From contig NZ_JADHDY010000002.1 in NCBI RefSeq assembly GCF_016820535.1, positions 310,001 to 374,000 of the forward strand: a stretch of DNA of 64,000 nucleotides, in the 5' to 3' direction. The notes below the pieces were generated by a model that was not told the origin of the DNA, made no database searches, and saw only the letters and a list, made by a program, of their open reading frames with translations. Positions 1 to 7,936 of this stretch are shown here, in pieces; position 1 is the first letter of the stretch; every line of letters starts with the position of its first letter. This stretch comes from Sporosarcina beigongshangi (lineage in GTDB: Bacteria > Actinomycetota > Actinomycetes > Actinomycetales > Micrococcaceae). The translations under genes and the position numbers were made by a program.

Positions 1-801
1 GCCACCGCCGCCCCATACTGCCTGCTGGCTGTTGCCGGGGGCCGTTCCCGGAGTTCCGGAGCCGGGCTGCCAGGTGCTTCCGTACCAGGACTGGCCCGGT
101 GTGGGGGCGCCGCCTGTGCCGCGTGGCGCGTCGTCCCGGCCGGTCTTGTCCAGGGTGACCCGGCCTTGTCCCGGATCCTGCCCTTCGTTGACTTGGCAGG
201 CGTTGATCTTGTTCCGGTTGATATACCAGTAGATGACCCCAACTATGCCGGCCACCCAGACCAGCGGCCAGATGACCCAGCCGTCGTTGCCGCCGAACCC
301 CGGACCGGCCATGCCGAGGATGGACACGATGGTGGCGCCTGTCATTCCGCCGGACCAGTTGCCGCGGCCCACTTCCTCAATATGGATGCGTCCGTCGGGT
401 TCGGGCAGGAGGGCCCAAGCCACGCCGTAGGCGAGGAGTCCCACACCAAAGAAGAGGGTGAGCACCACGGCGGCACCGCGCACGATGACGGGGTCGATGC
501 CCCACTTGTCAGCGAGTCCGCTGCAGACGCCGCCCATCCACCGGTTGCTCCCGCGCCGGATACCCAGGCTGCGAAGCCATTGGAAGAACTTGGCCGAACT
601 GCGGCCGGCGGGTGGTGGCGGGGTCGGGTAGCCAAAGGGCTGGCCCGGGTTGTGCGGTCCTGCCGCAGGCTGTTCCGTGAAGGGGAACCCGGGGGACGGC
701 TGCTCTGAAGCCGGCAGCTCGGCGGCCGGCTGTTGGGGGTCCGGCTGATCCGGTTGCCCGGACTCGTCAGGCTGGTCTGGGAGGTCATGGGAAGTGTTCA
801 T
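1..801 (-). CDS. PspC domain-containing membrane protein (partial, cut by window edge)
   Basis: The frame is open on the minus strand from an ATG at 801 down to base 1, so at least 267 codons are present and the C-terminus lies outside the window. Residues 1-75 are Pro/Gln/Asp-rich and look disordered. A PspC domain follows at about 83-137, with the motif GVCSGLADKWGIDPVIVRG and a membrane helix (VVLTLFFGVGLLAYGVAWALL). At least two further hydrophobic segments follow, then a Gly/Pro/Gln-rich tail running off the edge. PspC proteins sit in the membrane and take part in envelope-stress responses. The gene is divergent from a histidine kinase that carries its own PspC domain, so this is probably a partner or target of that system (inference). 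The family call is firm; the role is not. Confidence 0.85.
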   Translation of the reverse strand, partial: MNTSHDLPDQPDESGQPDQPDPQQPAAELPASEQPSPGFPFTEQPAAGPHNPGQPFGYPTPPPPAGRSSAKFFQWLRSLGIRRGSNRWMGGVCSGLADKWGIDPVIVRGAAVVLTLFFGVGLLAYGVAWALLPEPDGRIHIEEVGRGNWSGGMTGATIVSILGMAGPGFGGNDGWVIWPLVWVAGIVGVIYWYINRNKINACQVNEGQDPGQGRVTLDKTGRDDAPRGTGGAPTPGQSWYGSTWQPGSGTPGTAPGNSQQAVWGGGG

Positions 802-845
802 GGTTCAATCGTGCCGCCGGGCCGCGGCCGGTGCCATCGGGGGTG

Positions 846-864
846 ACCCTGAATGAACCCTGAA
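846..864. repeat. Direct repeat ACCCTGAA, 11-bp period, in divergent promoter region
   Basis: ACCCTGAA occurs at 846-853 and again at 857-864, one helical turn apart, in the 114-bp gap between the divergent PspC gene and kinase gene. Such phased repeats suit a dimeric response regulator. Both start codons are also preceded by GATTGA a few bases upstream (at 802-810 on the minus strand and about 907-912 on the plus strand). Binding is inferred only. Confidence 0.35.
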
Positions 865-915
865 GAACCCCCGGGAACGGGTGCGGGAGGGTCCGGGGCG
901 TGTTTGGATTGAGTC

Positions 916-2190
916 ATGAGCGCAAAGATGTACCGATCGCAGGACCGCATCATCGCCGGGGTGTGTGGCGGATTGGCCGAACACCTCGGGGTCAATGTGG
1001 CGGTGGTGCGCGCCATCATGATCGGCGCCAGCTTCCTCTTCGGCGCCGGGCTCGTCTTTTACGGCTGGCTGTGGCTCCTGGTGCCCATGGCAGGGGAGCA
1101 GTCCACGGAAGGCGGCAAGCTGCTCGACGCCGACGGGAACCCCCGGCTCGCATTGTTCCGGCCTTCCCCGGCGGCCGCAGCCCAAGCCACGGCAGCCGGG
1201 CAGCGCAGGCCCCTCTCCGTGGGGTTCCGGGAGGTCGCCGTCGGCGGGGCCCTGGTCATTGCCGCCGTGATCATTTTTGGCCAGCAGCAGGGCTGGAACC
1301 TCCAGCTGGGCACCTTGATACCACTGCTGGTGATCGTCCTCGGCGCCGTCCTTGCATGGATGCAGCTAGACGACACCCGGCGTGTTGGCCTCCTCAGCGC
1401 CACCAAAATGAATACTCCAGTCTCCATGCTGCGCCTCGGCGGCGGGTTGGCCCTGGTCGTCACCGGCGTGATAGTCATCGTCGCCGGCTCGGGATCCTGG
1501 ACGCTCGTCTGGTCCTCAGTTGTTGCCTCGCTGGCCGTGCTGGCCGGCGTCGGCCTGGTGCTGGCCCCCTGGGCACTGAAGTTTTGGCGGGAGTTCCAGA
1601 ATGAACGGGCCGGGCGCATCCGCGAAACCGAGCGTGCTGAGATCGCGGCCCATCTGCACGATTCGGTCCTCCAGACCCTGGCCCTGATCCAAAAGAGCGC
1701 CAACTCGCCGGCGGACGTCACCCGCCTGGCCCGGGCCCAGGAACGCGAGCTGCGGGAGTGGATCTACCAGGACAATGAGCACGACGCCGGCGCCCTCGTT
1801 GAGCGGGTCAAGGCGGTTTGCGCCGAGGCCGAGGATCTATATGGCCAGGCCGTGGAGGTGGTTGCCGTGGGCGACGCCGAACTGAGCGAGCGCGGAAGCG
1901 CCCTGGTCCAGGCAGTCCGCGAGGCCGTCCTGAACGGCGTCCGCCACGGCGGAACAACAGTCTCGGTCTACGTGGAGGCCGGTCCCAAGGGTGTTGACGT
2001 GTTCATCAAGGACCGCGGCCCAGGCTTCGATGTGGACGCCGTTCCGGCGGACAGGCTGGGAGTCCGGGAGTCCGTCGTCGGGCGCATGCAGCGCAACGGC
2101 GGCACGGCTGAGATCATTAGTAGCGAAGACGGCACCGAAGTTCGCCTTCACCTGCCGAGCGAAACACCAGCCAGCGAGGACGCCAAGTGA
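916..2190 (+). CDS. PspC-domain sensor histidine kinase
   Basis: This 424-residue membrane sensor kinase is the first gene of a two-component operon. An N-terminal PspC domain (residues 4-60, with RIIAGVCGGLAEHLGVNVAV) is followed by about four membrane helices between 105 and 222. A dimerisation helix carries the motif AAHLHDSVLQTL, with His248 as the likely phospho-acceptor. The C-terminal ATPase domain has an N box (REAVLNGVRHGG), a G1 box (DRGPGFD) and a G2 region (GVRESVVGRM). This is the DesK/LiaS-like class found in many actinobacteria. The stop overlaps the regulator's GTG start by 4 nt, which indicates translational coupling. The signal is probably cell-envelope or membrane stress, judged from the PspC domain here and in the divergent neighbour; that is inference. 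Confidence 0.9.
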   Translation: MSAKMYRSQDRIIAGVCGGLAEHLGVNVAVVRAIMIGASFLFGAGLVFYGWLWLLVPMAGEQSTEGGKLLDADGNPRLALFRPSPAAAAQATAAGQRRPLSVGFREVAVGGALVIAAVIIFGQQQGWNLQLGTLIPLLVIVLGAVLAWMQLDDTRRVGLLSATKMNTPVSMLRLGGGLALVVTGVIVIVAGSGSWTLVWSSVVASLAVLAGVGLVLAPWALKFWREFQNERAGRIRETERAEIAAHLHDSVLQTLALIQKSANSPADVTRLARAQERELREWIYQDNEHDAGALVERVKAVCAEAEDLYGQAVEVVAVGDAELSERGSALVQAVREAVLNGVRHGGTTVSVYVEAGPKGVDVFIKDRGPGFDVDAVPADRLGVRESVVGRMQRNGGTAEIISSEDGTEVRLHLPSETPASEDAK

Positions 2191-2843
2191 CCACAACCGC
2201 CACACCAATCAGGGTTGTCATCGTCGACGACCACGCGATTTTTCGTTCGGGGTTGAAGGCCGACCTTGCCCCCGACATCCTGGTCCTTGCGGAGGCGGCC
2301 ACGGTCGAGGAGGCCATTGCGGCCGTCATCGCGGCAGCGCCGGACGTCGTCCTGCTGGACGTGCACCTGCCCGGCGGGCGCGGCCAGGGCGGGCGCGAAG
2401 TCATCGCCGGGTGCGCGGGACTGCTCGGCACCACCAAGTTTTTGGCCCTGAGCGTCTCGGACTCCGCGGAGGACGTGGTGTCCGTCATCCGGGCCGGAGC
2501 CCGCGGCTACGTGACCAAGTCGATCTCCGGCGCGGAGATTTCCGACGCCGTCCGGCGCGTGGCAGGCGGGGACGCCGTGTTCTCGCCGCGGCTGGCCGGT
2601 TTTGTTCTGGACGCCTTCGGAACTGCCGAAGTGGCCGTGGAGGACGAGCTCGACAAGCTCTCCGCCCGCGAGCTGGAAGTCATGCGGCTCATCGCCCGCG
2701 GCTACTCCTACAAGGAAGTTGCGAAGGCGCTGTTCATTTCGATCAAGACAGTGGAAACCCATGTCTCCGCCGTGCTGCGCAAGCTGCAACTGTCCTCGCG
2801 CCACGAACTGACTCGTTGGGCAGCAGACCGCCGTCTTCTGTAG
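2187..2843 (+). CDS. LuxR/NarL-family response regulator
   Basis: This 218-residue protein has a receiver domain (residues 8-125) with the acidic pair DD at 14-15 and the phospho-acceptor Asp58 in VVLLDVHLP. A LuxR-type helix-turn-helix follows at about 148-213 (LSARELEVMRLIARGYSYKE; KTVETHVSAVLRKLQL). It is the partner of the kinase directly upstream. The GTG start lies inside the kinase stop (4-nt overlap), so no other start is likely. Its targets cannot be read from sequence, but the 11-bp phased repeat at 846-864 upstream of both divergent genes is a reasonable candidate for autoregulation. Confidence 0.92.
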   Translation: MTTTATPIRVVIVDDHAIFRSGLKADLAPDILVLAEAATVEEAIAAVIAAAPDVVLLDVHLPGGRGQGGREVIAGCAGLLGTTKFLALSVSDSAEDVVSVIRAGARGYVTKSISGAEISDAVRRVAGGDAVFSPRLAGFVLDAFGTAEVAVEDELDKLSARELEVMRLIARGYSYKEVAKALFISIKTVETHVSAVLRKLQLSSRHELTRWAADRRLL

Positions 2844-2857
2844 GGAGATCCGTGAAA

Positions 2858-2892
2858 TTATGCGCAGAACCCAGCGCGGGTTTTGCGCATAA
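2858..2892 (+). terminator. Palindrome 1: 15-bp hairpin downstream of the response regulator
   Basis: Arms TTATGCGCAGAACCC (2858-2872) and GGGTTTTGCGCATAA (2878-2892) flank a 5-nt loop. In plus-strand RNA all 15 positions pair, one of them as G-U; in minus-strand RNA that position is an A-C mismatch. It begins 14 nt after the response-regulator stop. There is no U-tract, so it may be a processing or anti-readthrough hairpin rather than a classic terminator. Confidence 0.6.
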
Positions 2893-2895
2893 ACA

Positions 2896-2932
2896 CTTAT
2901 GCGCACAACCCGAGGGGGGTCGTACGCATAAG
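2896..2932 (-). terminator. Palindrome 2: 16-bp hairpin downstream of the aminotransferase
   Basis: This is a second palindrome with nearly the same arm as palindrome 1 (CTTATGCGCACAACCC at 2896-2911; partner arm 2917-2932). In minus-strand RNA all 16 positions pair, two of them as G-U wobbles; in plus-strand RNA these become C-A mismatches. It lies 17 nt past the stop of the minus-strand aminotransferase. Confidence 0.6.
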
Positions 2933-2949
2933 TTCAGGGCTTGCTGGGT

Positions 2950-4185
2950 CTACTTGGCGGAGCCCAGGAACTCCTGCAGACGGCCGACGCCCGTGGCCAG
3001 GTCATCATCGCCCAGGGCATAGGACAGGCGGATGTAGCCGCTGGGGCCAAACGCCTCGCCCGGAACCACTGCAACTTCGGCCCTGTCAAGGATCAGGGCC
3101 GCCAGTTCCGCGGACGTCGCCGGTCGGATGCCGCCGATCTCGCGGCCCAGCAGGCCCCGGACATCGGCGTATGCGTAGAACGCGCCGTGCGGTGTGGGGC
3201 ATTCCACGCCGTCGATCGCGTTGAGCGCCGAAACCATGGCCTTGCGGCGCCGGTCGAAGGCAATCTTCATCTCTTCCACTGCCGTCAACGGGCCGGACAC
3301 CGCAGCCAGGGCCGCGATTTGGGACACGTTGGCCACATTGGAGGTGGCGTGGGACTGCATGTTGGTGGCGGCCTTGGTGACGTCAAGCGGGGCAATCATC
3401 CAGCCCACGCGCCAGCCTGTCATGGCGTAGGTCTTGGCGACGCCGTTGAGAATCACCACGCGGTCGCCCAGTTCGGGGACGGCGGTGGCAATCGAGGTGA
3501 ACGGCACGCCGTCGTAGGTCAGGTGCTCGTAGATTTCATCGGTGATGACCCACAGGCCCTTGGCAGCGGCCCAGAGGCCGATTTCGCGGACCTGTTCCGG
3601 GGTGTAGACGGCGCCGGTGGGGTTGGACGGGGACACGAACAGCAGCACCTTGGTGCGGGGTGTCAAAGCGGCTTCGAGCTGGTCAACCGTGACGAGGTAG
3701 CCCTGTTCGGGGCCGGCAAAAACTTCCACCGGGACACCGCCGGCCAGGCGGATGGCCTCGGGGTACGTGGTCCAAAACGGCGTGGGCACGATGACCTCGT
3801 CGCCTGGATCCAGCAGGGTTGCGAACGATTCGTACACGGCCTGCTTGCCCCCGTTGGTTACCAGAACCTGGGCCGGATCCACTGCATAGCCGGAGTCACG
3901 CAGGGTCTTCTCCGCAATGGCGCTGCGCAGTTCAGGCAGGCCGGCTGCGGGGGAGTAGCGGTGGTACTTGGGCTGGCGTGCGGCGGCAACTGCGGCCTCA
4001 ACAATGTAATCGGGCGTGGGGAAGTCCGGTTCCCCGGCCCCGAAGCCGATGACAGGGCGCCCTGCGGCCTTGAGGGCCTTGGCCTTGGCATCCACGGCCA
4101 AGGTGGCGGATTCGGCAATGGCGGCGATCCGTGCGGAAACGCGGCGGGCGGAGACTTGGTCAGCGCTCAGTTCGGCAGACATCAT
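2950..4185 (-). CDS. Pyridoxal-phosphate aminotransferase, class I/II (AspC-like)
   Basis: A fold-type I aminotransferase of about 411 residues that moves an amino group between an amino acid (probably aspartate, with 2-oxoglutarate as acceptor) and a keto acid. Visible motifs are [14 protein letters not shown] near the N-terminus, [14 protein letters not shown], the cofactor-contacting [13 protein letters not shown], the PLP-lysine segment [15 protein letters not shown], and the carboxylate-binding GYIRLSYAL near the end. ATG 4185 is chosen because GAAAGAATC precedes it; an in-frame TTG at 4215 lacks a ribosome site. This gene commonly lies upstream of tRNA-Trp/secE/nusG in Arthrobacter-like genomes (recall, not checked). 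Substrate specificity within the aspartate/aromatic group cannot be fixed from sequence. Confidence 0.88.
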   Translation of the reverse strand: MMSAELSADQVSARRVSARIAAIAESATLAVDAKAKALKAAGRPVIGFGAGEPDFPTPDYIVEAAVAAARQPKYHRYSPAAGLPELRSAIAEKTLRDSGYAVDPAQVLVTNGGKQAVYESFATLLDPGDEVIVPTPFWTTYPEAIRLAGGVPVEVFAGPEQGYLVTVDQLEAALTPRTKVLLFVSPSNPTGAVYTPEQVREIGLWAAAKGLWVITDEIYEHLTYDGVPFTSIATAVPELGDRVVILNGVAKTYAMTGWRVGWMIAPLDVTKAATNMQSHATSNVANVSQIAALAAVSGPLTAVEEMKIAFDRRRKAMVSALNAIDGVECPTPHGAFYAYADVRGLLGREIGGIRPATSAELAALILDRAEVAVVPGEAFGPSGYIRLSYALGDDDLATGVGRLQEFLGSAK

Positions 4186-4256
4186 GATTCTTTCTTCGAA
4201 GGCGGGAAGCCACAAACATGTGCATCGTCAAGGTCTACTTTAGGCGCATCGGCGGC

Positions 4257-4291
4257 CCGGTTCGACGAACCGGCTTAATGATGCGTAGAAT
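4257..4291 (+). promoter_or_regulatory. Perfect 17-bp palindrome with adjacent -10 box
   Basis: CCGGTTCGACGAACCGG (4257-4273) is a perfect palindrome around a central A. A -10-like TAGAAT (5 of 6 to TATAAT) lies at 4286-4291, placing the -35 region inside the right half of the palindrome. It sits between the aminotransferase start and tRNA-Trp and could be an operator for either direction. Inference only. Confidence 0.45.
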
Positions 4292-4439
4292 AGATAACCG
4301 GTGTTCAGACACCATGATGGTTCACGCCTTCAAGACGGTTTGAAAGACTGCGCTTGAGGCTGTAGGTTGTTCATGGTTATTTTCACCGAACGGGATAGTT
4401 TAGCCCCGAAGCCCAGCGCTTCGCAGGGTTGGATTCCAA

Positions 4440-4512
4440 AGGGTAGTGGCGCAATTGGTAGCGCAGCGGTCTCCAAAACCGCAGGTTGCAGGTTCGAGTC
4501 CTGTCTGCCCTG
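4440..4512 (+). tRNA. trpT: tRNA-Trp (anticodon CCA)
   Basis: The 73-nt sequence folds as a full cloverleaf. The acceptor stem is AGGGTAG/CTGCCCT with one U-G pair and discriminator G at 4512. The anticodon stem is GCGGT/ACCGC around the loop CTCCAAA, giving anticodon CCA. The T-arm contains GGTTCGAGTCC. The 3' CCA is not encoded. Position upstream of secE-nusG matches the usual bacterial arrangement. Confidence 0.97.
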
Positions 4513-4631
4513 CGCATGGATGCAGCGGGTGTAATGCACGGTTGATTTTGTGCATCCCCACGCATCCAGGCGAACAGTTTGCACAACGCACGGTCCGAAT
4601 CGTACGGGTCTGCGGGCATCCCAACTAATTG

Positions 4632-4922
4632 ATGAGTGAGGCACTGGTGACCGACACTGCGGCAAGCAGCTCCAAGGGCCCTGCCAAGAAGGCTTCCAAG
4701 CCCGGCAAGCCCGGAATATTTAGCCGGATCGCCACTTTCCTTCGCCAAGTCATCGGCGAGTTGAAGAAGGTTGTCACCCCCACTCGCAAAGAGTTGATCA
4801 ACATGACCGCCGTCGTGCTGGTGTTCGTTGTCATCGTGATGGGCATTGTTACTGTCTTGGATCTTGGGTTCGGCCGCGCCGTTCTTTGGGTCTTTGGTGG
4901 AAACATCAACATCGAGCAGTAA
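4632..4922 (+). CDS. secE: Preprotein translocase subunit SecE
   Basis: This small membrane subunit of the SecYEG channel is about 96 residues long. A Lys/Ser/Ala-rich cytoplasmic head is followed by the conserved amphipathic stretch RQVIGELKKVVTPTRKELIN and a single transmembrane helix (TAVVLVFVVIVMGIVTVLDL). The start is uncertain: ATG 4632 has no good ribosome site, while GTG 4647, five codons later, is preceded by GTGAGG at ideal spacing. The longer form is given because it contains the shorter one. It lies directly upstream of nusG, as in most bacteria. Confidence 0.9.
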   Translation: MSEALVTDTAASSSKGPAKKASKPGKPGIFSRIATFLRQVIGELKKVVTPTRKELINMTAVVLVFVVIVMGIVTVLDLGFGRAVLWVFGGNINIEQ

Positions 4923-4936
4923 AACGCTCAACGTGG

Positions 4937-4969
4937 CCGACCTCGCCAAGTTTTTTGGCATGGGGTCGG
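4937..4969 (+). terminator. Hairpin in the secE-nusG gap
   Basis: Outer arms CCGACC (4937-4942) and GGTCGG (4964-4969) enclose inner arms GCCAA/TTGGC. It ends 41 nt before the nusG start, so it could be a partial terminator or an mRNA-stability element. The stem is weak. Confidence 0.35.
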
Positions 4970-5010
4970 TTTGAGCCATTTAAGAAACGCACAAGGAAAG
5001 CAGGAAATTC

Positions 5011-5775
5011 GTGTCTGAGCTGGAGCCCGAGGCAACACACAGTGAGCAGGACCAGGACACTGTGGTTGCTGATGCTGCCATCAATGCCGACCTTGATGCC
5101 GTTGCGGATGATACTGCCGTAGCCGCGGAAGAGGCAGCACCGGAAGCGGATGCAGCCCCCGTCGAGCCCGAGGTTGACCCGGCAGAGGAATTCAAGGCCA
5201 AGCTGCGCCGCCAGGAGGGTGACTGGTACGTCATCCACTCGTACGCAGGCTATGAAAACCGTGTCAAGGTCAACCTTGAGTCCCGCAGCCTGTCGCTGAA
5301 CATGGAAGATTACATCTTCGAAGTCCAGGTCCCCATGGAAGAAGTCGTGGAGATCAAGAACGCCACCCGCAAGGTGGTCAACCGTGTGCGCATCCCCGGC
5401 TACGTCCTGGTCCGCATGGAACTGACCGACGCCTCGTGGGGCGTGGTGCGCCACACCCCCGGCGTCACCGGCTTTGTGGGCAACGCCCACAACCCCGTGC
5501 CGCTGCGCCTGGACGAAGTCTTCTCCATGCTGGCCCCGATCTTCGAGGAGCAGCAGGCCGAAGAAACCGGCGTGCCCCTGCGCCACGATCCCGTCGACGC
5601 TGAGATCGACTTTGAAATTGGTGAGGCTGTCATCGTCAAGGACGGTCCGTTCGAAGGCCTCTCCGCATCGATCTCCGAGATCAACCCGCAGGCCGGCCAG
5701 CTGGTTGTGCTGGTTTCCATCTTCGAGCGTGAAACCCCCGTCACCCTCGCCTTCAACCAGGTCTCCAAGATCTAG
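5011..5775 (+). CDS. nusG: Transcription termination/antitermination factor NusG
   Basis: NusG (254 residues) binds elongating RNA polymerase and couples it to Rho or to the ribosome. The first ~70 residues are an acidic, Ala/Glu/Asp-rich extension, common in actinobacterial NusG. The NGN domain starts at [16 protein letters not shown]. The C-terminal KOW domain carries [17 protein letters not shown] and ends [10 protein letters not shown]. The start is a GTG preceded by AAGGAAAGCAGG. It follows secE and precedes the L11-L1 operon. All expected domains are present. Confidence 0.97.
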   Translation: MSELEPEATHSEQDQDTVVADAAINADLDAVADDTAVAAEEAAPEADAAPVEPEVDPAEEFKAKLRRQEGDWYVIHSYAGYENRVKVNLESRSLSLNMEDYIFEVQVPMEEVVEIKNATRKVVNRVRIPGYVLVRMELTDASWGVVRHTPGVTGFVGNAHNPVPLRLDEVFSMLAPIFEEQQAEETGVPLRHDPVDAEIDFEIGEAVIVKDGPFEGLSASISEINPQAGQLVVLVSIFERETPVTLAFNQVSKI

Positions 5776-5903
5776 TTGCCCACAAGTTTCGTTTCACGGA
5801 GGCTTGCTTAGCCGCCGGGAAACGTTCGGTCGGACGCCATCCGGCCACCCACCTTGGACGCGCTCCGTCGTCTTAGGAAAGATATTGAGAGAAGGACCCT
5901 ACA

Positions 5904-6335
5904 TTGGCTCCCAAGAAAAAGGTCACCGGCCTTATCAAGCTGCAGATCCAGGCAGGCGCCGCCAACCCGGCACCGCCCATCGGTCCGGCACTTGGTCAGC
6001 ACGGCGTCAACATCATGGAATTCTGCAAGGCGTACAACGCTGCAACGGAATCCCAGCGCGGAAACGTCATCCCCGTTGAAATCACGGTTTACGAAGACCG
6101 TTCATTCACCTTCATCACCAAGACCCCTCCGGCTGCCGAGCTCATCAAGAAGGCTGCCGGCATCGCCAAGGGTTCAGGTACCCCGCACACCGTCAAGGTT
6201 GCCCAGCTGACCAAGGCTCAGGTTACCGAGATTGCAACCCAGAAGATGGTTGACCTCAACGCCACGAGCATCGAAGGCGCTGAGAAGATCATCGCCGGCA
6301 CCGCCCGTTCCATGGGTGTCACCGTCGAGGCCTAA
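5904..6335 (+). CDS. rplK: 50S ribosomal protein L11
   Basis: L11 (143 residues) binds the GTPase-associated centre of 23S rRNA. Diagnostic segments are [19 protein letters not shown] and [15 protein letters not shown] at the N-terminus, and [20 protein letters not shown] at the C-terminus. Translation starts at a TTG, set by GAGAGAAGGA 7-8 nt upstream. Length is standard. The 128-nt gap from nusG holds several short GC-rich inverted repeats but no gene. It is co-oriented with rplA 157 nt downstream. Confidence 0.97.
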   Translation: MAPKKKVTGLIKLQIQAGAANPAPPIGPALGQHGVNIMEFCKAYNAATESQRGNVIPVEITVYEDRSFTFITKTPPAAELIKKAAGIAKGSGTPHTVKVAQLTKAQVTEIATQKMVDLNATSIEGAEKIIAGTARSMGVTVEA

Positions 6336-6491
6336 GCCTCCCTTAGGTGGTCACGCCTGTCGCGACCGCCTGTTTTACCCAAATTCATCAAGAACGACGC
6401 CGGACCCCTCACCTTGGGTGGGTGGCTGGCGGACGTAGTGGCAGGGCCCGCGCGGTCCTTACGACCACAACTGCACAAGGAGAAACGCAGC

Positions 6492-7199
6492 ATGGCAAAG
6501 CGCAGTAAAGCATATGAGGCAGCTCAGGCGAAGATCGATGCGGACACCGCATACGCACCCTTCGACGCCATCAAGCTCGCCAAGGAGACCAACCCCTCCA
6601 AGTTCGACGCCACCGTTGAGGTTGCCTTCCGCCTGGGTGTAGACCCTCGCAAGGCCGACCAGATGATCCGCGGAACGGTCAACCTGCCCCACGGCACCGG
6701 CAAGACCGCCCGCGTCCTCGTTTTCGCAACGGGCGAGCGTGCCGAAGCTGCAATCGCAGCCGGAGCCGACTTCGTTGGCACCGACGACCTGATCGAAAAG
6801 ATCCAGGGCGGCTGGACCGACTTCGACGCAGCCGTAGCCACCCCTGACCTCATGGGCAAGGTTGGCCGCTTGGGTAAGGTTCTGGGTCCCCGCAACCTCA
6901 TGCCGAACCCGAAGACCGGCACCGTCACCAACGACGTCGCCAAGGCTGTCAACGACATCAAGGGTGGCAAGATCGACTTCCGCGTCGACAAGCACGCCAA
7001 CCTCCACTTCATCATCGGCAAGGTTTCCTTCGACGCCGAGAAGCTGGCTGAGAACTATTCCGCAGCTCTGGAAGAGGTGCTTCGCCTGAAGCCGTCCGCT
7101 TCCAAGGGCCGCTACCTGCAGAAGGCCACCGTCTCCACGACGTTCGGCCCCGGCATCTCGGTTGACCCCGCGGCAACGAAGGTTGTCATCGAGGGTTAA
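6492..7199 (+). CDS. rplA: 50S ribosomal protein L1
   Basis: L1 (235 residues) forms the mobile L1 stalk near the E site. It begins [12 protein letters not shown] and contains the family signatures [17 protein letters not shown] and [19 protein letters not shown], ending in [18 protein letters not shown] 6492 is set by AAGGAGAAACGC. In many bacteria L1 represses its own operon by binding the leader mRNA; the 156-nt rplK-rplA gap could hold such a site, but I could not identify one. A strong terminator follows at once. Confidence 0.97.
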   Translation: MAKRSKAYEAAQAKIDADTAYAPFDAIKLAKETNPSKFDATVEVAFRLGVDPRKADQMIRGTVNLPHGTGKTARVLVFATGERAEAAIAAGADFVGTDDLIEKIQGGWTDFDAAVATPDLMGKVGRLGKVLGPRNLMPNPKTGTVTNDVAKAVNDIKGGKIDFRVDKHANLHFIIGKVSFDAEKLAENYSAALEEVLRLKPSASKGRYLQKATVSTTFGPGISVDPAATKVVIEG

Positions 7200-7221
7200 T
7201 TCCGCCGATTCTGTTGTGAAC

Positions 7222-7257
7222 AGGACCGCTGCAGCACTGCGCTGCAGCGGTCCTTTT
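7222..7257 (+). terminator. Rho-independent terminator after rplA
   Basis: A perfect 14-bp stem, AGGACCGCTGCAGC (7222-7235) with its complement at 7241-7254, has a 5-nt loop and a short T run. It ends the rplK-rplA unit. Confidence 0.9.
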
Positions 7258-7354
7258 CATTTCCCGGGCAAACCGCCACGGCGGTGCTTTGTCCCCTTGC
7301 CGCCAGTTTGTAAGCTGGTGACAACACGAACACCTCCGGCAAGGGAGCATGCGC

Positions 7355-7918
7355 ATGGAAGTCACCATCAGGGAAGCCCATGCCGGCGACTGCGCCGCAC
7401 TGGCTGCGCTGGCGGCCGCAACCTTCCCACTGGCCTGTCCGCCCGGGGCTGCCACGGAGGACGTCCAAGCCTTCATCGCGGAAAACCTCAACGAACAGTC
7501 CTTCGCCCGCCATGTGGCGGATCCGGTGCGGCAGGTCTTTGTTGCGGAGAAGGTCGTCACATCGGGCACGGGGCGACTGCTGGCCTATAGCATGTTGGTG
7601 GACGCGCCGCCGTCGGACGAGGCTGTGGCATCCGCACTGGCAGCGACACCGACAGGAAACACTGCAGTGGAGCTGAGCAAGTGCTACGCCCTCCCAGATG
7701 TGCACGGTGAGGGCGTCAGCGCCCGATTGATGCAGCACAGCCTGGATTGGATATCCCGGAAGGGAGACAGGGCCGCATGGCTGGGCGTCAACTCAGAGAA
7801 CCTGAGGGCCCAGGCCTTTTACGGCAAGCACGGATTCTCCGTGGCCGGAACAAAGACTTTCCAATTGGGGAAAAGGGTCGAGCATGACTTTGTCATGGTG
7901 CGGCCTGCGAAAAATTAG
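7355..7918 (+). CDS. GNAT-family N-acetyltransferase
   Basis: A single GNAT-fold protein of 187 residues, expected to transfer an acyl group from acyl-CoA to an unknown amine. Supporting segments are the N-terminal VTIREAHAGDCAALAALA, the beta4/acetyl-CoA loop region around AVELSKCYALPDVHGEGVS, and the C-terminal WLGVNSENLRAQAFYGKHGF typical of GNAT beta5-alpha4. ATG 7355 is preferred to ATG 7349 because AGGGAG sits 7 nt from it. It is followed 18 nt later by a second acetyltransferase, so the two form an operon inserted between rplA and rplJ. The substrate is unknown. Confidence 0.85.
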   Translation: MEVTIREAHAGDCAALAALAAATFPLACPPGAATEDVQAFIAENLNEQSFARHVADPVRQVFVAEKVVTSGTGRLLAYSMLVDAPPSDEAVASALAATPTGNTAVELSKCYALPDVHGEGVSARLMQHSLDWISRKGDRAAWLGVNSENLRAQAFYGKHGFSVAGTKTFQLGKRVEHDFVMVRPAKN

Positions 7919-7936
7919 CAACGGGGTAGACAAGCC

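Noticed and set aside
2941-4278. 445-codon plus-strand frame across the aminotransferase
   Set aside because: The minus strand encodes a complete PLP aminotransferase with all motifs; the plus frame has none.
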